Shown here piece by piece: positions 13,091 through 26,141 of a stretch of 64,000 nt of DNA. Both the position numbers and the translations under genes were made by a program. Position 1 is the first letter of the stretch. The number at the start of each line of letters is the position of its first letter. This DNA comes from Pterois miles (Eukaryota > Chordata > Actinopteri > Perciformes > Scorpaenidae). The notes under the pieces are model-generated. The model was not told the origin of the DNA and did no database searches. It saw nothing but the letters and a program-made list of their open reading frames with translations. The stretch lies in the NCBI GenBank assembly GCA_947000775.1, contig CAMQGK010000130.1, positions 6,757,001 through 6,821,000 of the forward strand. The letters run 5' to 3'.

Positions 13091-13225
13091 TCCTCCAAGT
13101 CTGAAAAGTGAAGCCAGTGCTGAAGTGTCTTAAACTTGCATTCTTTCTAATCGCCAGCAGGGGGCGACTCCTCTTGAAAATGATCCCACTTCTCACTTGA
13201 TTTATTACCTCAGTAAACAACAACA
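13091..13225 (+). repeat. Dispersed fish repeat, short copy (GCCAGCAGGGGGCGACTCC family)
   Basis: It contains GTCTGAAAAGTGAAGCCA, GCCAGCAGGGGGCGACTCC and ACTTCTCACTTGATTTATTA followed by CCTCAGTAAA, in that order. The same blocks recur at 23878-24545 and, inverted, at 28000-28200. Compared with those, this copy lacks sequence after GGCGACTCCTCT. The class is unresolved and it has no coding capacity. Confidence 0.75.
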
Positions 13226-14138
13226 GTTTGAGATTGAACCAAAACAGTAAAGTTGCAGTCGGGCAAAACAATGAACTGAAAGACACCAAAATGTTTACAG
13301 AGCTGGGTGGAAGTGCAGGATCTGGTGATGATTCTTGATGGGATTTCCCTAAATTTATATGCTCTGGCTGTATTAATTGTGAAAAGATTAATTTGTCACA
13401 AGGTGTTTACTGTCAGTTTTGCTACAGCTGAGTTGAAGAAGTAATCTGAATAATGTGCACATGCTTTATTATATTGTAATAACTTATTAACCTTGTAGGT
13501 AAAGGGCATTTCTGTGTCCTGGCTCATTAGTCAGCTCTATACAGCGACATACAGTACAGTGGCTTTTAACCAGAACAATGGCCTGTTTAAAAGGCTTGCG
13601 AGGATTAGGTTATTGGTTACTGTGTGTCAGGTGTTTACACACGCACATTTGACCACTTGTATTAGCATGTACTGTTCAGGCTCAGTCCAGATGACGGACA
13701 GAGTAGTGGTTTAAGGGACTCACACTGCAACTGAAACTGAATCCACATTTTGTAGAAAATGTCTGAAAATGCCCCCAAAGTGCATTTCACATGTTATGCA
13801 AAGGAAGAGGTAAAAGAGAGCATCGTTAAAGTGCCGTAATAAGACTTGAAGACTAAGCTATTGACCTTAAATGACTACAATGTGATGTCTGCGTTTGTCA
13901 CTTTCCCCTCATGTGTTCACTCGAGCGTTGACAATGTGTTAAAAATTGCAGGACCAGATTCATCCAATTTTACAACCACATAGCAGTGCCGTTATGCAGA
14001 CGTGACTCATTTTAATTCCCTGTTGCAGCAGCCAAATCAGAGGATTGCTCTTCTTTTTGTCTCAGCAGCGTGGGTCCTATAGATGATCAGTGCTTGCATA
14101 TGTTAACACATCACATTTGGATTAGGCTCTTGGCAGTG

Positions 14139-14163
14139 TTTTTTTTTTTTTTTTTTTTTTTTT
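14139..14163 (+). repeat. Poly(T) tract, 25 bp
   Basis: A run of 25 T, which would be a poly(A) tail on the minus strand. No retroposon body is recognisable on its left, so it may be a simple homopolymer expansion. The minus-strand frame through it reads poly-lysine and is not a gene. Confidence 0.9.
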
Positions 14164-15411
14164 ACCGGAGGATCCTCGCCCTTTGAAGGGACCTGGGGAA
14201 TTAGAGCGCCGAGCGTTGGAACGAATGAATCACGGCACAACAATAAGTCATCTCTCACAGGATACATTTCATATTTGAGCATGTTAGAACAATTCAATCA
14301 CGGTTACTATGGGCTCCCGTGATGTTATTGTCTCAAAGCAAGTACTGGTAGTGTGTCCAAGAATGTCACGCATGGATGATGCTAAAGTCTCCATACAATG
14401 ATCTTTTCACTGTCTTCGGTATTTGTAATCATTTACCATTTCTCTTTTCCCATTCCAGAATCAGGGTGGTATAGTAGTGAGGATTTAAGCTCGACAATAG
14501 TTCAATATTCTTGTTTAATCAATCTCCAGTGGGATAACATCATAATCATATGAACATTTGGTTTCTTAGTCATCTGTGGAAATCCTAAGAATAAGAATAT
14601 GCGTCATCTACGCCGTCACTTTACTGCTCTGCTCCTTTAGGCAGCTTATTTAACCGTTTCCCTATACACATACAAAACTAACTGAAATACATGTTATCGA
14701 TTATGCTTCTCTGTCATGGAAGCTACAGGAATATTATTGAACACAGAAGCATTATAATACATGCAGGTGGGAAACACTAACATGAAAAGACATATGGAGC
14801 ATTACTCAACCTTATATATCATTTCAAGCCTTCTATAGTAATTCTGTACTATCTCTGTGGGGAAATATACTCTATCTGGCTTGTTTACTTCTTAGGTTAT
14901 TTCCTTCCATCCAGAATTGTATTGACTGTATATCCTGTGACTATATTCACATTTGTAGTAGTACTAGTGTAGTGCCAGTTCGGAGTGGGCTGCTTTCTGG
15001 AGAAGAGTTTAATTGCAATGTTGCAAAAGTGAAATGAAGTCAATTTGCGGCAGCCTGTAAAGGTTAATGGTACGTGTCCACAAGAGTTTTTGGACATGAG
15101 GGGTCACGTTGTTTCCCAACATGACATGTTTTGTAGGCCAACCCAGAAGTTAGAATCGCCCTGGTTCACCTCAACACAAAATCAATGGGATATTTCCACT
15201 GAGTTGTGGATTCATCGCAGAAAATCAGCTCAGTGGCAAACAGGCATTAATACTTGCACATTTTGTTCAGCATGATAATCTTCACAAATTAATGCAGTCA
15301 TGAGTCATACAAAGCTAAAGGCTGTAAACAAACTACACCACTGTCATATAAATGCAAGTATACACAACACGGCTGTAAAGGCAGAGTAGTATTTGGGGTG
15401 ATGACGTTTGG

Positions 15412-15694
15412 ATATTCCTTTATTAGTCCCACAGTGGGGAAATTCAGTTTTACACTCTGTTTTTCACACACAGTACATATACATGCGTCAATGGAGAGAT
15501 GTCAGAGTGAGGGGGCTGCTCCTGACAAGCGCCCAGAGCAGTTGGGGGTTTGGTGCCTTGCTCAGGGGCACCTCGGCAGTGCCCAAGAGGTAAACTGGCA
15601 CCTCTCCAGCAACCAGTTGGTCTTGGTCCATGGGGGACTTGAACCCGTGACGTCCGCGTCCTAACCCAAGTCCTTACAGACTGAGCTACTGCCG
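15412..15694 (-). mobile_element. tRNA-derived SINE, copy 1
   Basis: On the minus strand the head reads GGCAGTAGCTCAGTCTGTAAG (A-box type) followed by GGTTCAAGTCC (B-box type), the internal Pol III promoter of a tRNA. The body reads CTGGAGAGGTGCCAGTTTAC and the tail TGTGGGACTAATAAAGGAAT. The element is near-identical to 41441-41773. The plus-strand open frames through it are artefacts. Target-site duplications are not clear for this copy. Confidence 0.85.
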
Positions 15695-15784
15695 AGTAGA
15701 CTCATTTAGCCACTTGTTAGCAACCGCCTTTATTAAGGCGGGATATTTATATTGTGGAACGAATGTTAAAATCTCTTCAGCTTG

Positions 15785-15900
15785 TGTTAACCATAGACCT
15801 TATTTTAGGTATCTAACTAAAAACCCATTGGCCTCCAGACTAGGGACCTGGAAGTGCTACATTTCTAACTGATTTCTGGGTTTTAGGGCTCATTTCTGTA
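15785..15900 (+). repeat. Inverted-pair dispersed repeat, left member
   Basis: It contains CTTATTTTAGGTATCTAACT, AAAACCCATT and TTTCTGGGTTTTAGG. The reverse complement of 18435-18572 shows the same blocks in order (CTTATTTCAGGCATCTAACT, GAAACCCAT, TTTCTGGGTTTTAGG). The repeat may extend right to about 16330. Family unknown. Confidence 0.65.
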
Positions 15901-17487
15901 ACACACTGAACACTTGATGGGCTGCCGCTAGCCACCTGATTGGACGAACGCTTTCCCTAATGGGCTTCTGCTCCCAACTTTCAAACTGGAACCAACATGG
16001 TGGCTTACATGAAATCTTTTTTTTCTCGTATATTACGAAAATAGTTTACCGAAATGAACATTTGAGGTGAGTAATTAATGAATCTGTCTTTATTTTAGAT
16101 CAACAATGGTTAGTTTAAAAGGTTTTTGGGATTTTCACGCTGGATGCCCCTGACTTGCATAAAGAAGCCAAATTTGAGGAGCGGCCAACATGATGTTCTG
16201 TCTCTCGAAACCCAGAATGCATTGCACAACTGCTTAGACAGCCCATGAATGGGAAGCGTGGAAATGACGGCTACTGTGGACGCATGTTATCAGTCTGCAG
16301 AGCCTTGAAGCTCCGCCCCTGCTGCTGCTCAGCACTATCGCTTGTTTAGCCAAAGTTTATTCATATTGAATGTGTCCAAATTGCACCAAATTCAACATGG
16401 CACATCTTTGGCTCCCGATCAATACACCCGTCAAATGTGAAGTAAATCGATGGAGGGTTCTCTATATACAGTATATGAAAGACACACACATACATTCCTT
16501 GCCTTATAGTTAGATAATGACGCAGCGTTTTATTTATTTATTTATTTTTAATCTTATCATATCCTGAAGTACAATTTCTGTTGCAGCCTCTCACCTGTGA
16601 GTTTATGATGTAATTCTCATATGGCATCAGTAATACAGGGACTGTCAGTCCCTGCTCCCATCCACAGGCTCTCCAGATACCGGGGGAAGAGATTTGTCTG
16701 CCAGCTGTCTGTCACAGGTGTTATTGCACTAGGCAACGCTTACCAGTGTAGGCAGAATATTCATAATACACCCACATCATCATGGCCACAGCCGGTGAAC
16801 ACACACTGGCACGGCGTTATTGGCCAGTTAACCGCCTTAGAGGTCAGTGTGGTACCGTTAAGCAAAATTCTGTTGTCTCAAATTAATGATTCCAGGCAAA
16901 TTGTTTTTTTTTACATGGGACGTTCATATCGACTATCAAGGCCTTGTGAAGATTGAGGTTCGAGTAACTGTGTTATTCTACCCAAGCCATTATTCCTGCC
17001 AGCCCTGTGAAGTATAATAGCAACACACTTTGTGAGCAGCTTGGTCATGTGGCATAATATAGATGATGACACATCTGCACTGGGGGAAAAAAACATCCTA
17101 TGTTTTGCGAAGTTTCATATTTTAAAAGCAGCTGGAGAAGATGTGCAAACGCTGCAGATAAACACCATTATTTCCAATTCAAATCATGGAGTTTCTTAAT
17201 CAGGATGCATGTTCTTAAGCCTTGGTCTTGTGTGAAAACTATAAATAGAGCTAAAACATTAGTCTAAATACGACATCCTGGCCTTCCTACGTCTCTTAAG
17301 ACACATGCAGCAGTGTGACGGCGCCCGTCGTATCTTTGTGTATTTGCTCGGCTGCACTTAAGGGTGTCAGAGGGCATCGTTATACGCTAACACACACGAA
17401 CACGACATGTCAGTTCTCTGCTCCCCTGAGACAAGCTGCCACTGACAGGAACTTAATGTGCCTCCAATCTGTATGTAAAAACAGCGT

Positions 17488-17488
<1 letters not shown>

Positions 17489-17519
<31 letters not shown>
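17489..17519 (+). repeat. (CA)n microsatellite
   Basis: About 15 uninterrupted CA units. Read on the minus strand it gives a (CV)n peptide inside a 159-codon open frame, which is not a gene. Confidence 0.95.
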
Positions 17520-17521
<2 letters not shown>

Positions 17522-18434
17522 TCTACATGCATTACAGCCACATGACAAGGGGCCGTTCATGCCACATACAGTATAGGAGTGGAAGGGAGCAGATGAGCAG
17601 CGTCGTGTGTCAAATCGAGAGTTTTCAGATGTTCTGCCCGGAGGGGGTCGGTCGTATGCAGAGCGAAAACATCTGCAGTGGCTGAGAGTGGCGGTTACTG
17701 TAGAGTGATAGAAAACACACACAGGCCATCCGTGTACTTTGAGAATACCACGAGCTGCCCGGCACTGCTGCAAGTGTCTCTCTAAGCCTATTAGCATTAC
17801 AGAGTTGCTAATTCTGACATCATGACGGGAAAACGTGGAGTAAATGTGTGGAAATGGTGACCGCAGCATGGAGTTTGAATGTACAGTAGTGCGATGAGTG
17901 TATTTGATAGTATTTGGGTTAGATGAAGCCATTTGTGTGTGTTCATTTTATCATTTTTGTCTTTTTTTGAAAATGTTGGGGTGTGCTGTAAGTGAGCAGG
18001 TATTATTTTATAATCCAGTTCGTCCTAGTTTCAGTGCAGAGAGACGCCGCTCACCTGCCGTTCACCTCAATCTTAACTTCAATCACCGGCAACTCTCTGC
18101 TGAGTTTAAAAGTCCACGCTGCCTGATCCCTCCGTCCGCCCTCTCATCATACCGGAGCCCCTTTTCCTTTCATGAGCAATCGCAGCATAAATTAGCAAGA
18201 CTGAGGCAGACTGAGCTGATGGATGATGGATGTCTGTTTCTGCTTTGATACAATCACATGCAGGACTGGGATTTGTAGGATCACCTAGCGACTTCAGTGT
18301 TCAAAACATTGTGCTTGGAGTCTTTGTAGGTTTCAGGAATCTTAAGGTGTTTCCCAGCTTTACGTCGACTTTATTGTTGCTCCACTAGCTTTCTGGGATT
18401 TTTAGTTGTTCACTCACGGACTCTGTATTACTGC

Positions 18435-18572
18435 ATATACTGTATTGAATTCAGTCCTAAAACCCAGAAACAAGTTAGTATGTTAGAACGTCCGGTTCCC
18501 TCCTCTGGAAGTCAATGTTTTCATTTCATGGGTTTCTAGTTAGATGCCTGAAATAAGGTTTGTGGTTAATGC
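18435..18572 (-). repeat. Inverted-pair dispersed repeat, right member
   Basis: Reverse-complement match of 15785-15900, about 2.6 kb away in the opposite orientation. Substitutions and an internal length difference show the two are old. Confidence 0.65.
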
Positions 18573-20059
18573 AAGATTAAGAGATTTAACACTCTGTTCT
18601 ACGATATAAAATGTGTTCATTTGTAGATATTATCTTGCCAAACAAAATGTATAATTATCATAAGCATTTGTTTGCCACAGAGCTTATTTTTTTACAATCA
18701 TGGAATAATCCCATTTGGTTTTTTCGAGGGAACCCAGAGCGATGCTAACTTCCTGTTTGGCCTACAATAATACGTTATCCCTGCACCACTCTAGTCAGGT
18801 CGTGTGCAAGGCATTATGGTAAACTCCAAGTCTATAAAATCTTTGGAAGTCTTTCTGCCATTTTCCATCTTAATGAACAAAGCTGTCTAAGCTATTGAAG
18901 TGTAATTAATAATAGTCTTTCCAAAATTAATTTTAAATCAGCACACATTGCCTTTCATGCAAACTGGAGGATGCATCACTCCGCAGTTACGTTCAGAACA
19001 ATTGCCCGAACAGACACATCCACAGTGTATCGATCAGCGTGGAAAGCACAGGGATTACGGTGTCAGATTAAGGACAGATGTAGCAGCCCAGAGAGGATCC
19101 CACTTCTTGGCAGGTAGCTAATGTTTCACCTTTAACCCTGTCCACCGGAGTTGGCAAGCTGCCACTGTCCCAGGCTTATTAATGGGTTTCCTGCATGTTC
19201 CGCAATGCCTGGGCTGTCACCAGCAAAGGACAACGGGAGGGGGAGATAACAAAGGGGTGGGTGTGCATCTGTGTGTGCGTCCATTTGCTTATTTAAGCCT
19301 GCTGCGAGCGCGCCTCACCTGGCACCTGTGCACAACACGTACACACCAAGAAGTCATGCAGAGAACCCATTTCCTACCTGTCCCGGACTGCAGCCGTGTT
19401 GACTGTGTTAGTATTCGTGGGCAGGAGTGGCTGGTGATCTCTCAGGGAAGTGACAGTCAGAATGGGCCGTCTGGAACACTCTGTCATTCAGCCCGAGTCA
19501 GGGCCTGTCCAATTGATCCAGCCCAGCTGTCAAAGCCAATGAGAGACGCTAGACTAAGGAGCAGCAGGGATGGTTTGTGCTGCCAGGGGTTATGGATGAT
19601 GTATAATGTAAGGATGGTGTTTGTGTTATAAGCTACCTGGCAGGAGACAGTCAGTTAGCTGTGGCTCTGTGGAATAGCTTTGCCGAGGAGGGCTATAACA
19701 ATGACGCCCTGATGGATGTTTATTAGTGGAGTTTGTCTTCAAATGCTGTGCAGCGCAGAGGCACATATGGAAGAGGTTTCGAAGCCACAATGAAATTAAA
19801 AATTACTTTTCCGTCCAATAATCTTGCCAGACTTTAGATACACCCCGCCCCCACACCTTGTTTCTTCAGTTCTTCCCTTTTAATAATTTTGAATTTGTAA
19901 CAGGTGATGCACAGATCATCTCAAAATATTTTATATTTGAGTTGGATTTCTGCATTAAGTGTGTACTTATGATACATGGTCAACAGTGGCTGAATTTTAA
20001 ACCAACATTCTAAAAGTAGCTTCATGTAATATTGCCATCTTTATTGTAGTTCTTTATAG

Positions 20060-20690
20060 AGTGACCCACTCTGTCCAGAGTCCAGTCCAGGGGGTCGCTT
20101 GCTCTGTCTGCTCACATGTTCTGTCCCGTCACTCTAGCTTTGTACAGTGGGTTGCTCGCTTTATCCAGGGGGTTGTTCACTCTATCCAGTGGGTCACTCA
20201 CTCTGTCCAGTGGGTCACTTGCTCTATCCAGTGGGTCACTCACTCTGGCCAGTGGGTTACTCGCTCTATCCATTGGGTCACTCACTTTATCCATTGGGTC
20301 ACTCACTTTATCTCAATGAGTTGCCTGCTGTGAGTCACTTGATCTATCCAGTGGGTCACTCGCTCTGTCTGCTTGTTTACTTCGCCCATTTCAGTGGGTT
20401 GCTCGCTCTGTCCAGCGGGTCGCTCACCACATCTAGTGGGCCACTCGCTCACTCCATCCAGTCGCTCGCTTGCTCACTCCATCCAGTCGCTCGCTTGCTC
20501 ACTCCATCCAGTCGCTCGCTCTCTGTGTCCTGTTGCTCGCTCTCTCTGTTCAGTCAGTTCGCTCTGTGCAGTCCAGTGGGTCACTTGCTCTGTCCAGTGG
20601 GTCACTCGCTCTGTCCAGTGGGTCACTCGCTCTGTCCAGTGGGTCACTTGCTCCGTCCAGTCAGTGGATCATTCTGTCCCATCCTTGTTT
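20060..20690 (+). repeat. 21-bp minisatellite, ~30 units, with a 25-bp variant block
   Basis: The consensus unit is GGGTCACTCGCTCTGTCCAG plus T (21 bp). Units at 20581-20665 are nearly identical, and those at 20060-20400 are more diverged. At about 20450-20525 the array switches to a 25-bp form containing CACTCCATCCAGTCGCTCGC, repeated three times. Because 21 is a multiple of three, frames stay open on both strands, giving apparent proteins up to 196 residues made of repeats such as SLYPVGH. These are not credible genes: their residue pattern simply follows the DNA unit. Confidence 0.95.
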
Positions 20691-22518
20691 CCGGGGATCG
20701 CACAAAATTCCATGAAAATCCATACAATATTTGTTGAGGTATTCAGTCGGGAGCGCTAGAGCCTTGCTGCTAGCGTGGTGAACCAACCACAAAGACATTT
20801 TTTGTGTATCTGACAGCAGCAGTTAGTTTAGAGAAGAAATGTACAGTTAACAAGAACTGTGATTGCCATAATAGCTAAACAGAAGCTATATAAAGTCCAT
20901 CAGCAGATTATCCAAGAAAGTAGTGCAGCACAGAAACACCACAGCAATGACTGATGGGAGAAAAGAGCATCTTCCACAAACTACTTTAAGAGCTTATGAG
21001 AGAGTTGGTGCCAGATATCTGGCAGCAGTTATTCACAGTGCCCAGGTGGGGTTTTCGTTAATTGTGTGATATGGATTTGTGAAGCAGCTTCATTCACAAG
21101 CCAGGGGTTATTGATGATGGTCCCCTATGTTCAGTATTCTTCACACTTGTGTATAGAGAGACCGCTCTGTCGACACAGTGTTTGGACAGCCTTTTAGTTG
21201 GCTCTATGTGGGTTAGTGGCGGTGGTTTTCCAGCAGCCATTGTCTGATGATGTATGGGCTGCTGTTTGTGCTTAGTCCACCTTTCACACTGTGCTTTATT
21301 CAGCCTGGTGATGTGGCAGTGTGAACTTGGCCAGATATTCACTGTGGACGTTGGATGTTACAATGGCAGCGTCAAATAAGAGTGTGGACATCGAACTATT
21401 ATGGGGCCAGGTGCTCGGTAGTAATAATCCGCCAAGCGAATAGAAAAAATGTATTAAAAATACTGGTAGTTAGTTTCTTTTTTTCATTGATCTGTATTTA
21501 AACTCTTTAGAAGTTTAAAAATATTACAGCAAAGGGTCAGAAGCTGGAAAAGAGAGTCCAGATTAGAGCTATGATTGGGTCCAAGAAAACAATATGTAGG
21601 CTATATTAAAAAAATACATTACAGTCTAAAGTCAATTTCAGCCTTTTCAGTGCAGTAAAAGACATTTTTGACATTCGCCCTCTCCTTGAATGTGACTTTA
21701 CAACACTAAGGACAATGAAAAAGTCGGAATCACACAAGTCGGAAACAATCCTACGCAGCCACCACTGGAATCTAATTCAACAAATAGTATAATACAAATA
21801 ATATTAGTGTATCCTAAACTTTATCTGCAACTGTGCAGAAGGTGTAAACAAAAAGAAAGCACAGCCTTGTCGATTTAGTTTTGAATGTCAACATTATGAA
21901 TTAGGCTACAAACTATTCAATACAGCACTAAAATAGTTTGGCGGGAACCTGACCCGATTCAAGCCCAGGGGAATTTTGAGAAATCGGTCAAAAGTTTAAT
22001 GCAGATGAATAGTTTTCCAATGTGTCCATTATTGTGTATTAGTATTATACCTGATTTTAAATTAATTTTCCTGCACATATTCAGAGATGTCAGTATTTAT
22101 TGTGTAGAATATTTACCCTCATGCATTCAACCACAGTCAGTTCATATGACAACACTTCCTCTATTGGAGCCAGAAAACCTGACCACAGTGTATAACATAA
22201 ATCACGCTATCTACAGCAAAAAAAAAAAAAAAATAGCAGCTCTACTGTCTGTGTTTGTTTCATTTCTTCATTTCATTTTCTGGCAGCTACAGTGTATTTA
22301 AGGCCTCATGCTGCACCATTATAATTCACCCATGGCCATCTGTGAACATCTGCTCTGAGTTTAGTATTTTAATCAACCTATATCTGCTGACATTTAGCAT
22401 GCTGTGGAGGAGCAATTCAGTTCCCTTACATTGATCGGCACTTAACATATTATGGGAAACCAGATGCACTTATTGACTTTGCTGTCAATGTGAGTAAGAC
22501 ACACTGACTTATTCAAAG

Positions 22519-22579
22519 TAAAAGAGATCAACATTAGTATTTCTTTTATATATATATAAAAGAGATCAACATTAGTATT

Positions 22580-22651
<72 letters not shown>
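22519..22651 (+). repeat. (TA)n tract with a 38-bp duplicated flank
   Basis: A ~38 bp unit starting AAAAGAGATCAACATTAGTA and running into TATATATA occurs twice in tandem (22520 and 22558). The second copy leads into about 33 TA units (22585-22651). This looks like slippage or template switching at the TA tract. An apparent (YI)n minus-strand peptide is an artefact. Confidence 0.9.
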
Positions 22652-22654
<3 letters not shown>

Positions 22655-23877
22655 GTTTTGTTGATTCTGAATTTCCTTCATTTCCGGGTAAATTATTGAG
22701 CGTTGGCAGCAAAACATGTTGCCCTTTCATTTTCTGTGATGACAACCATAATCTGAAGGACAAGTTTGTCTTTTTCTCTGAATATGATGTATGATACAAA
22801 AGAAAATACTCTTTTTTTAAACACTGAAAACTAAACATACACTAGAAAAGGTGCACGATTTAGTACCCCAATAAACAGTCTAATCTTATTTGGTGTTTTC
22901 ATATGTTAAAGGGAATATGATATTGTCACGGGCCAAATCAAAAACAGAATGTTTTGGTATGCTGAATAGATACCAGCTGTATTTATTCAATTGCATTGCA
23001 TTCCTGGTTTCTAACCAGTCCTGCATACGCTCATTTTGATGTACATTGAGTACTCTGTAAAAACTGGAGTATAAATTTAATCCACCATGTGCCAGCATTA
23101 CGGTCTCAGCCAATTTCATCGCATGCCCTTCACGCTCCCTCTGATTGGACATTTGTCCCATGCCTCGACTCCATTTGATGAAGCCAAGCTCAAGTGGCTC
23201 CTGGCTGCTGGGAGCAAAGGGAGAGAAATTTGGCTGTGGAGATTTTATTCTGGGAGACCTCTTGACTCCTATCAGTTGTCACAATCTGCATGACTAACCA
23301 GAGCAATTGAGCAGAAGGTCACGTATGACCATTTATATGTATTTATTTTAGGACATGCAATACACTGAAGGGTTTTATTCATTTCAGTTCAATATTTCAG
23401 CATAGCCTGGAGTGCAAAATAACACATGAGTTAATATTTCCACATCCCAAATGAGGGATTTGACACATCCTCAGCATTGATTCCCCATATAGCCAACCTC
23501 TTGGCTCCCCTGGCCCACACTGAGCGGAGCAAGTCATCAAACAAGATGCCAAACCATCGCTATCAGATAGCAGGGACACTGACCTTCTCTTCCTCATATC
23601 TGATGGTGGTTTTTTATCTGCCAGACAAATGTCAGAAATGCCATTCCCCAAGCACAATCACTTTGGCACCGCAGCCAACTTTTCCTCCCTCCCCGGTCCC
23701 TGCCTCTCCTCCCTTCCCGCTTAACTGTGAACGGCAGAACTCCAAGCTAGACATCTGCAGTGCCGTAGATATCAGTCAAACCGTGATTTAGGAGAGAAAT
23801 CAGAGCTTGCGCTTTGAGCTTGAGTCCAAGGGATGAGCGAATAATAGAAAAGACCCAGGGATGTGAGAGCCAGGGGG

Positions 23878-24545
23878 AACCTCCGGGTCTGAAAAGTGAA
23901 GCCAATAGGGAAGTGCCTTTAACTTGCTATTTTTTCTAACAGCCAGCAGGGGGCGACTCCCCTGTTTGCAAACAGAAACCTGACTATTGCTGCGTTCACA
24001 TGAACACAAATAATCGGAATAAAGGCCCAATCAGATTAAATATGCTTCATGTAAACATGTCAGTCGGAAGATTCTGATCCGATACGGCCCAATCGGAAAG
24101 ACATTTCATTCCGAATGAGAGAGGTGGTTTATGCCGATCGTTGTTTCTGATCGGCGTCCATGTACACACCCATTCGGGTCATGTCTTCCTGGTTGGGGTA
24201 AAATTATCTCCACTTCGCAAGCGTGCTACGTCAGCGTGACGCGTGACAGACAGCGCAGCGTTTGTTTACAACACCACTTCTGCTTTTTCCGGAAAAAGAC
24301 AACTCTGCACATGCCCAAAGGATTTCTTCTGATTAGACGCTTGCTGCACGTTTATGCATGTCATGATCGGATCATTTTATTTAGCGTCCATGTGAACAGT
24401 GGACTTGGAATTTCCGATCAACCAAGGTTCAGATCGGATTGGAGAAATTTGTCGCATGTAAACGTGGATTAAGAGAAAATGATCCTACTTCTCACTTGAT
24501 TTATTACCTCAGTAAAAATTGTAAACATGAGTTTATGGTCTCTTT
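23878..24545 (+). repeat. GCCAGCAGGGGGCGACTCC-family repeat, split by a MITE
   Basis: The left part (23878-23985) carries GTCTGAAAAGTGAAGCCAAT and GCCAGCAGGGGGCGACTCCC. The right part (24474-24545) carries AAAATGATCCTACTTCTCAC, TTGATTTATTACCTCAGTAA and TGTAAACATGAGTTTATGGT. In the copies at 13091 and 28000 these halves are close together, so the sequence between them is an insertion. Confidence 0.75.
23986..24473 (+). mobile_element. Nested MITE-like insertion (~490 bp, ATCGGAA-rich)
   Basis: It is bounded by the interrupted host repeat. The ends share an inverted core: left GCGTTCACATG, right (reverse complement) ACGTTTACATG. The interior is full of short inverted words such as AATCGGAAT, CTGATCCGATA, CCGATCGTTG, TGATCGGCG, TTCCGATC and CAGATCGGATT, a subterminal-repeat pattern. 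The 113-codon open frame at 24131-24472 shows no known motif. The transposon superfamily cannot be assigned from the sequence alone. Confidence 0.6.
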
Positions 24546-26141
24546 TGCTTCTTCTGCAATACACCATGATATATGTGTGTGTGTATCCTTTACTTATCCA
24601 GGTGAAAAACTCATTGAGATTAAAATCTCTTTTCCAAGAGTGACCTGGTCTGGAGACTCAAATAGCCCATAAGGCAGGGCATGCGATCATATATCATATA
24701 CGATACCTTTATATTTCCTCCACCAAATTTCACACATAGTAATCTAAAAGGGCTATACATGTGCAAACATATAATCAATAATGATTCCATTTCGCCATAT
24801 CAACTTAAAACAATGTTCGCAACTTGTCTCTGCTGCCCCAAAGTGAAAAAAAGAGCAACAGAACAACACAGACCTCTCACATGTGAAGCCACTGCATCTG
24901 CTTTCTTTTTTTTTTTTTTTCACCGATATGGCCCATACCCTCAGCGCTACAGCCCATTCCAGCTGCAGCATCGCCAGTAAAACAGTTCGTATTTGATATG
25001 CACGGCAGAATGGCTGCTCATACATTACACCCAGAGGGCCTGGGGACCAATGAATAAGGTCATGACGAGTTAGAAGAGAAGACAATGGAGACAAATTGTT
25101 TATGCTTGTTATGAAATCAGGTTGCGAGCATCACGATGAGTGGGGGATGTCGTGGAATGGGAAATGAGTTCCCTGAAGGCATCAACGAGGAAATGACTGA
25201 GTAATGCGTTTGCACACAAGAAGTGCTACTGTCAGTTTGAGACACATAACCCAAGGGGAGGCTTGGAGGAATCCCAGATTTGATAAGAATAAGGTCGGTT
25301 AATGTAGGATTTTTGGTTGAGATGCTTTTGGAGATATGCATTATACGTGTATACGAAGAACAGTAGTTTTAAAGGTGGGGTTTTCAATGGTCTTCACTGA
25401 ACTTGATAGCAAGTAGAATATAAAATAGCAGGTGTTTATTTGTTTGTCTTTAAAGTCTCATTAGCACTAGCTCAAATTGGTTCCTTCATGTATCACCATT
25501 ACATTTAAATCACAAAGCTGAACAACCATTTCTTTCTGAAAAATGAACGCGCAGTTCTTTGAAAAACCCAGATGGTCCTCATCTCACCATATGGTTGAAA
25601 AAAAATATTTTATTCGCTTTACAAAAATAATTTTTCAATCTGCTTCCCGAGTTGTGACTCGATTCTAAAAAAGGAAGCAAGGATGGAAACGACATGTCCT
25701 TGCTCACTTTGTACAACGTGAACCAAATTTCAGTTCTAGATTTGTCTATACTGGTGTTATTTTCAATTATTTCTTAGTTTGATTTAAAAAAAAAAATCTG
25801 TGTGTCATACAAAACCAGTCTTTGAGTATCCTGGGAAACAGTAGTGAGTGTTATTAAAGGAGCCGCTTCAAAGATCGATAGGTATTTATTTTTCAACAGA
25901 TGGATTCTCTGTGATTTGAATGTAATGGTGAAACATAATCACACAAACTGGGGCTGCGTTTGAGTGTTGACAGCAAAATGTGGGAATACAATATTACCAC
26001 GTTAAGGTCTGTAGAGTCTAATGGACGTCCACTTCTGACATGAAAACAGTTTTGAAGCTTGGGTTTAACAAATGGAGCAGTCCTGTAGCATACTAGAAAA
26101 ACACATGTTAAGAGATTAGCAGTTAATCATTATTGTATTAA

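Noticed and set aside
15620..15700. Possible tRNA gene on the minus strand
   Set aside because: A and B boxes are present, but there is no full cloverleaf and the sequence is fused to a SINE body.
17453..17932. Minus-strand open frame of 159 codons
   Set aside because: It contains a (CV)n run from the CA microsatellite, has no recognisable domain, and lies in an intron.
19182..19631. Plus-strand open frame of 149 codons
   Set aside because: No motif, and composition and length fit chance in a 64 kb window.
20112..20759. Overlapping open frames of 64-196 codons on both strands
   Set aside because: They are produced by a 21-bp DNA repeat whose period is a multiple of three; the peptides are simple heptads and no start, splice or domain evidence supports a gene.
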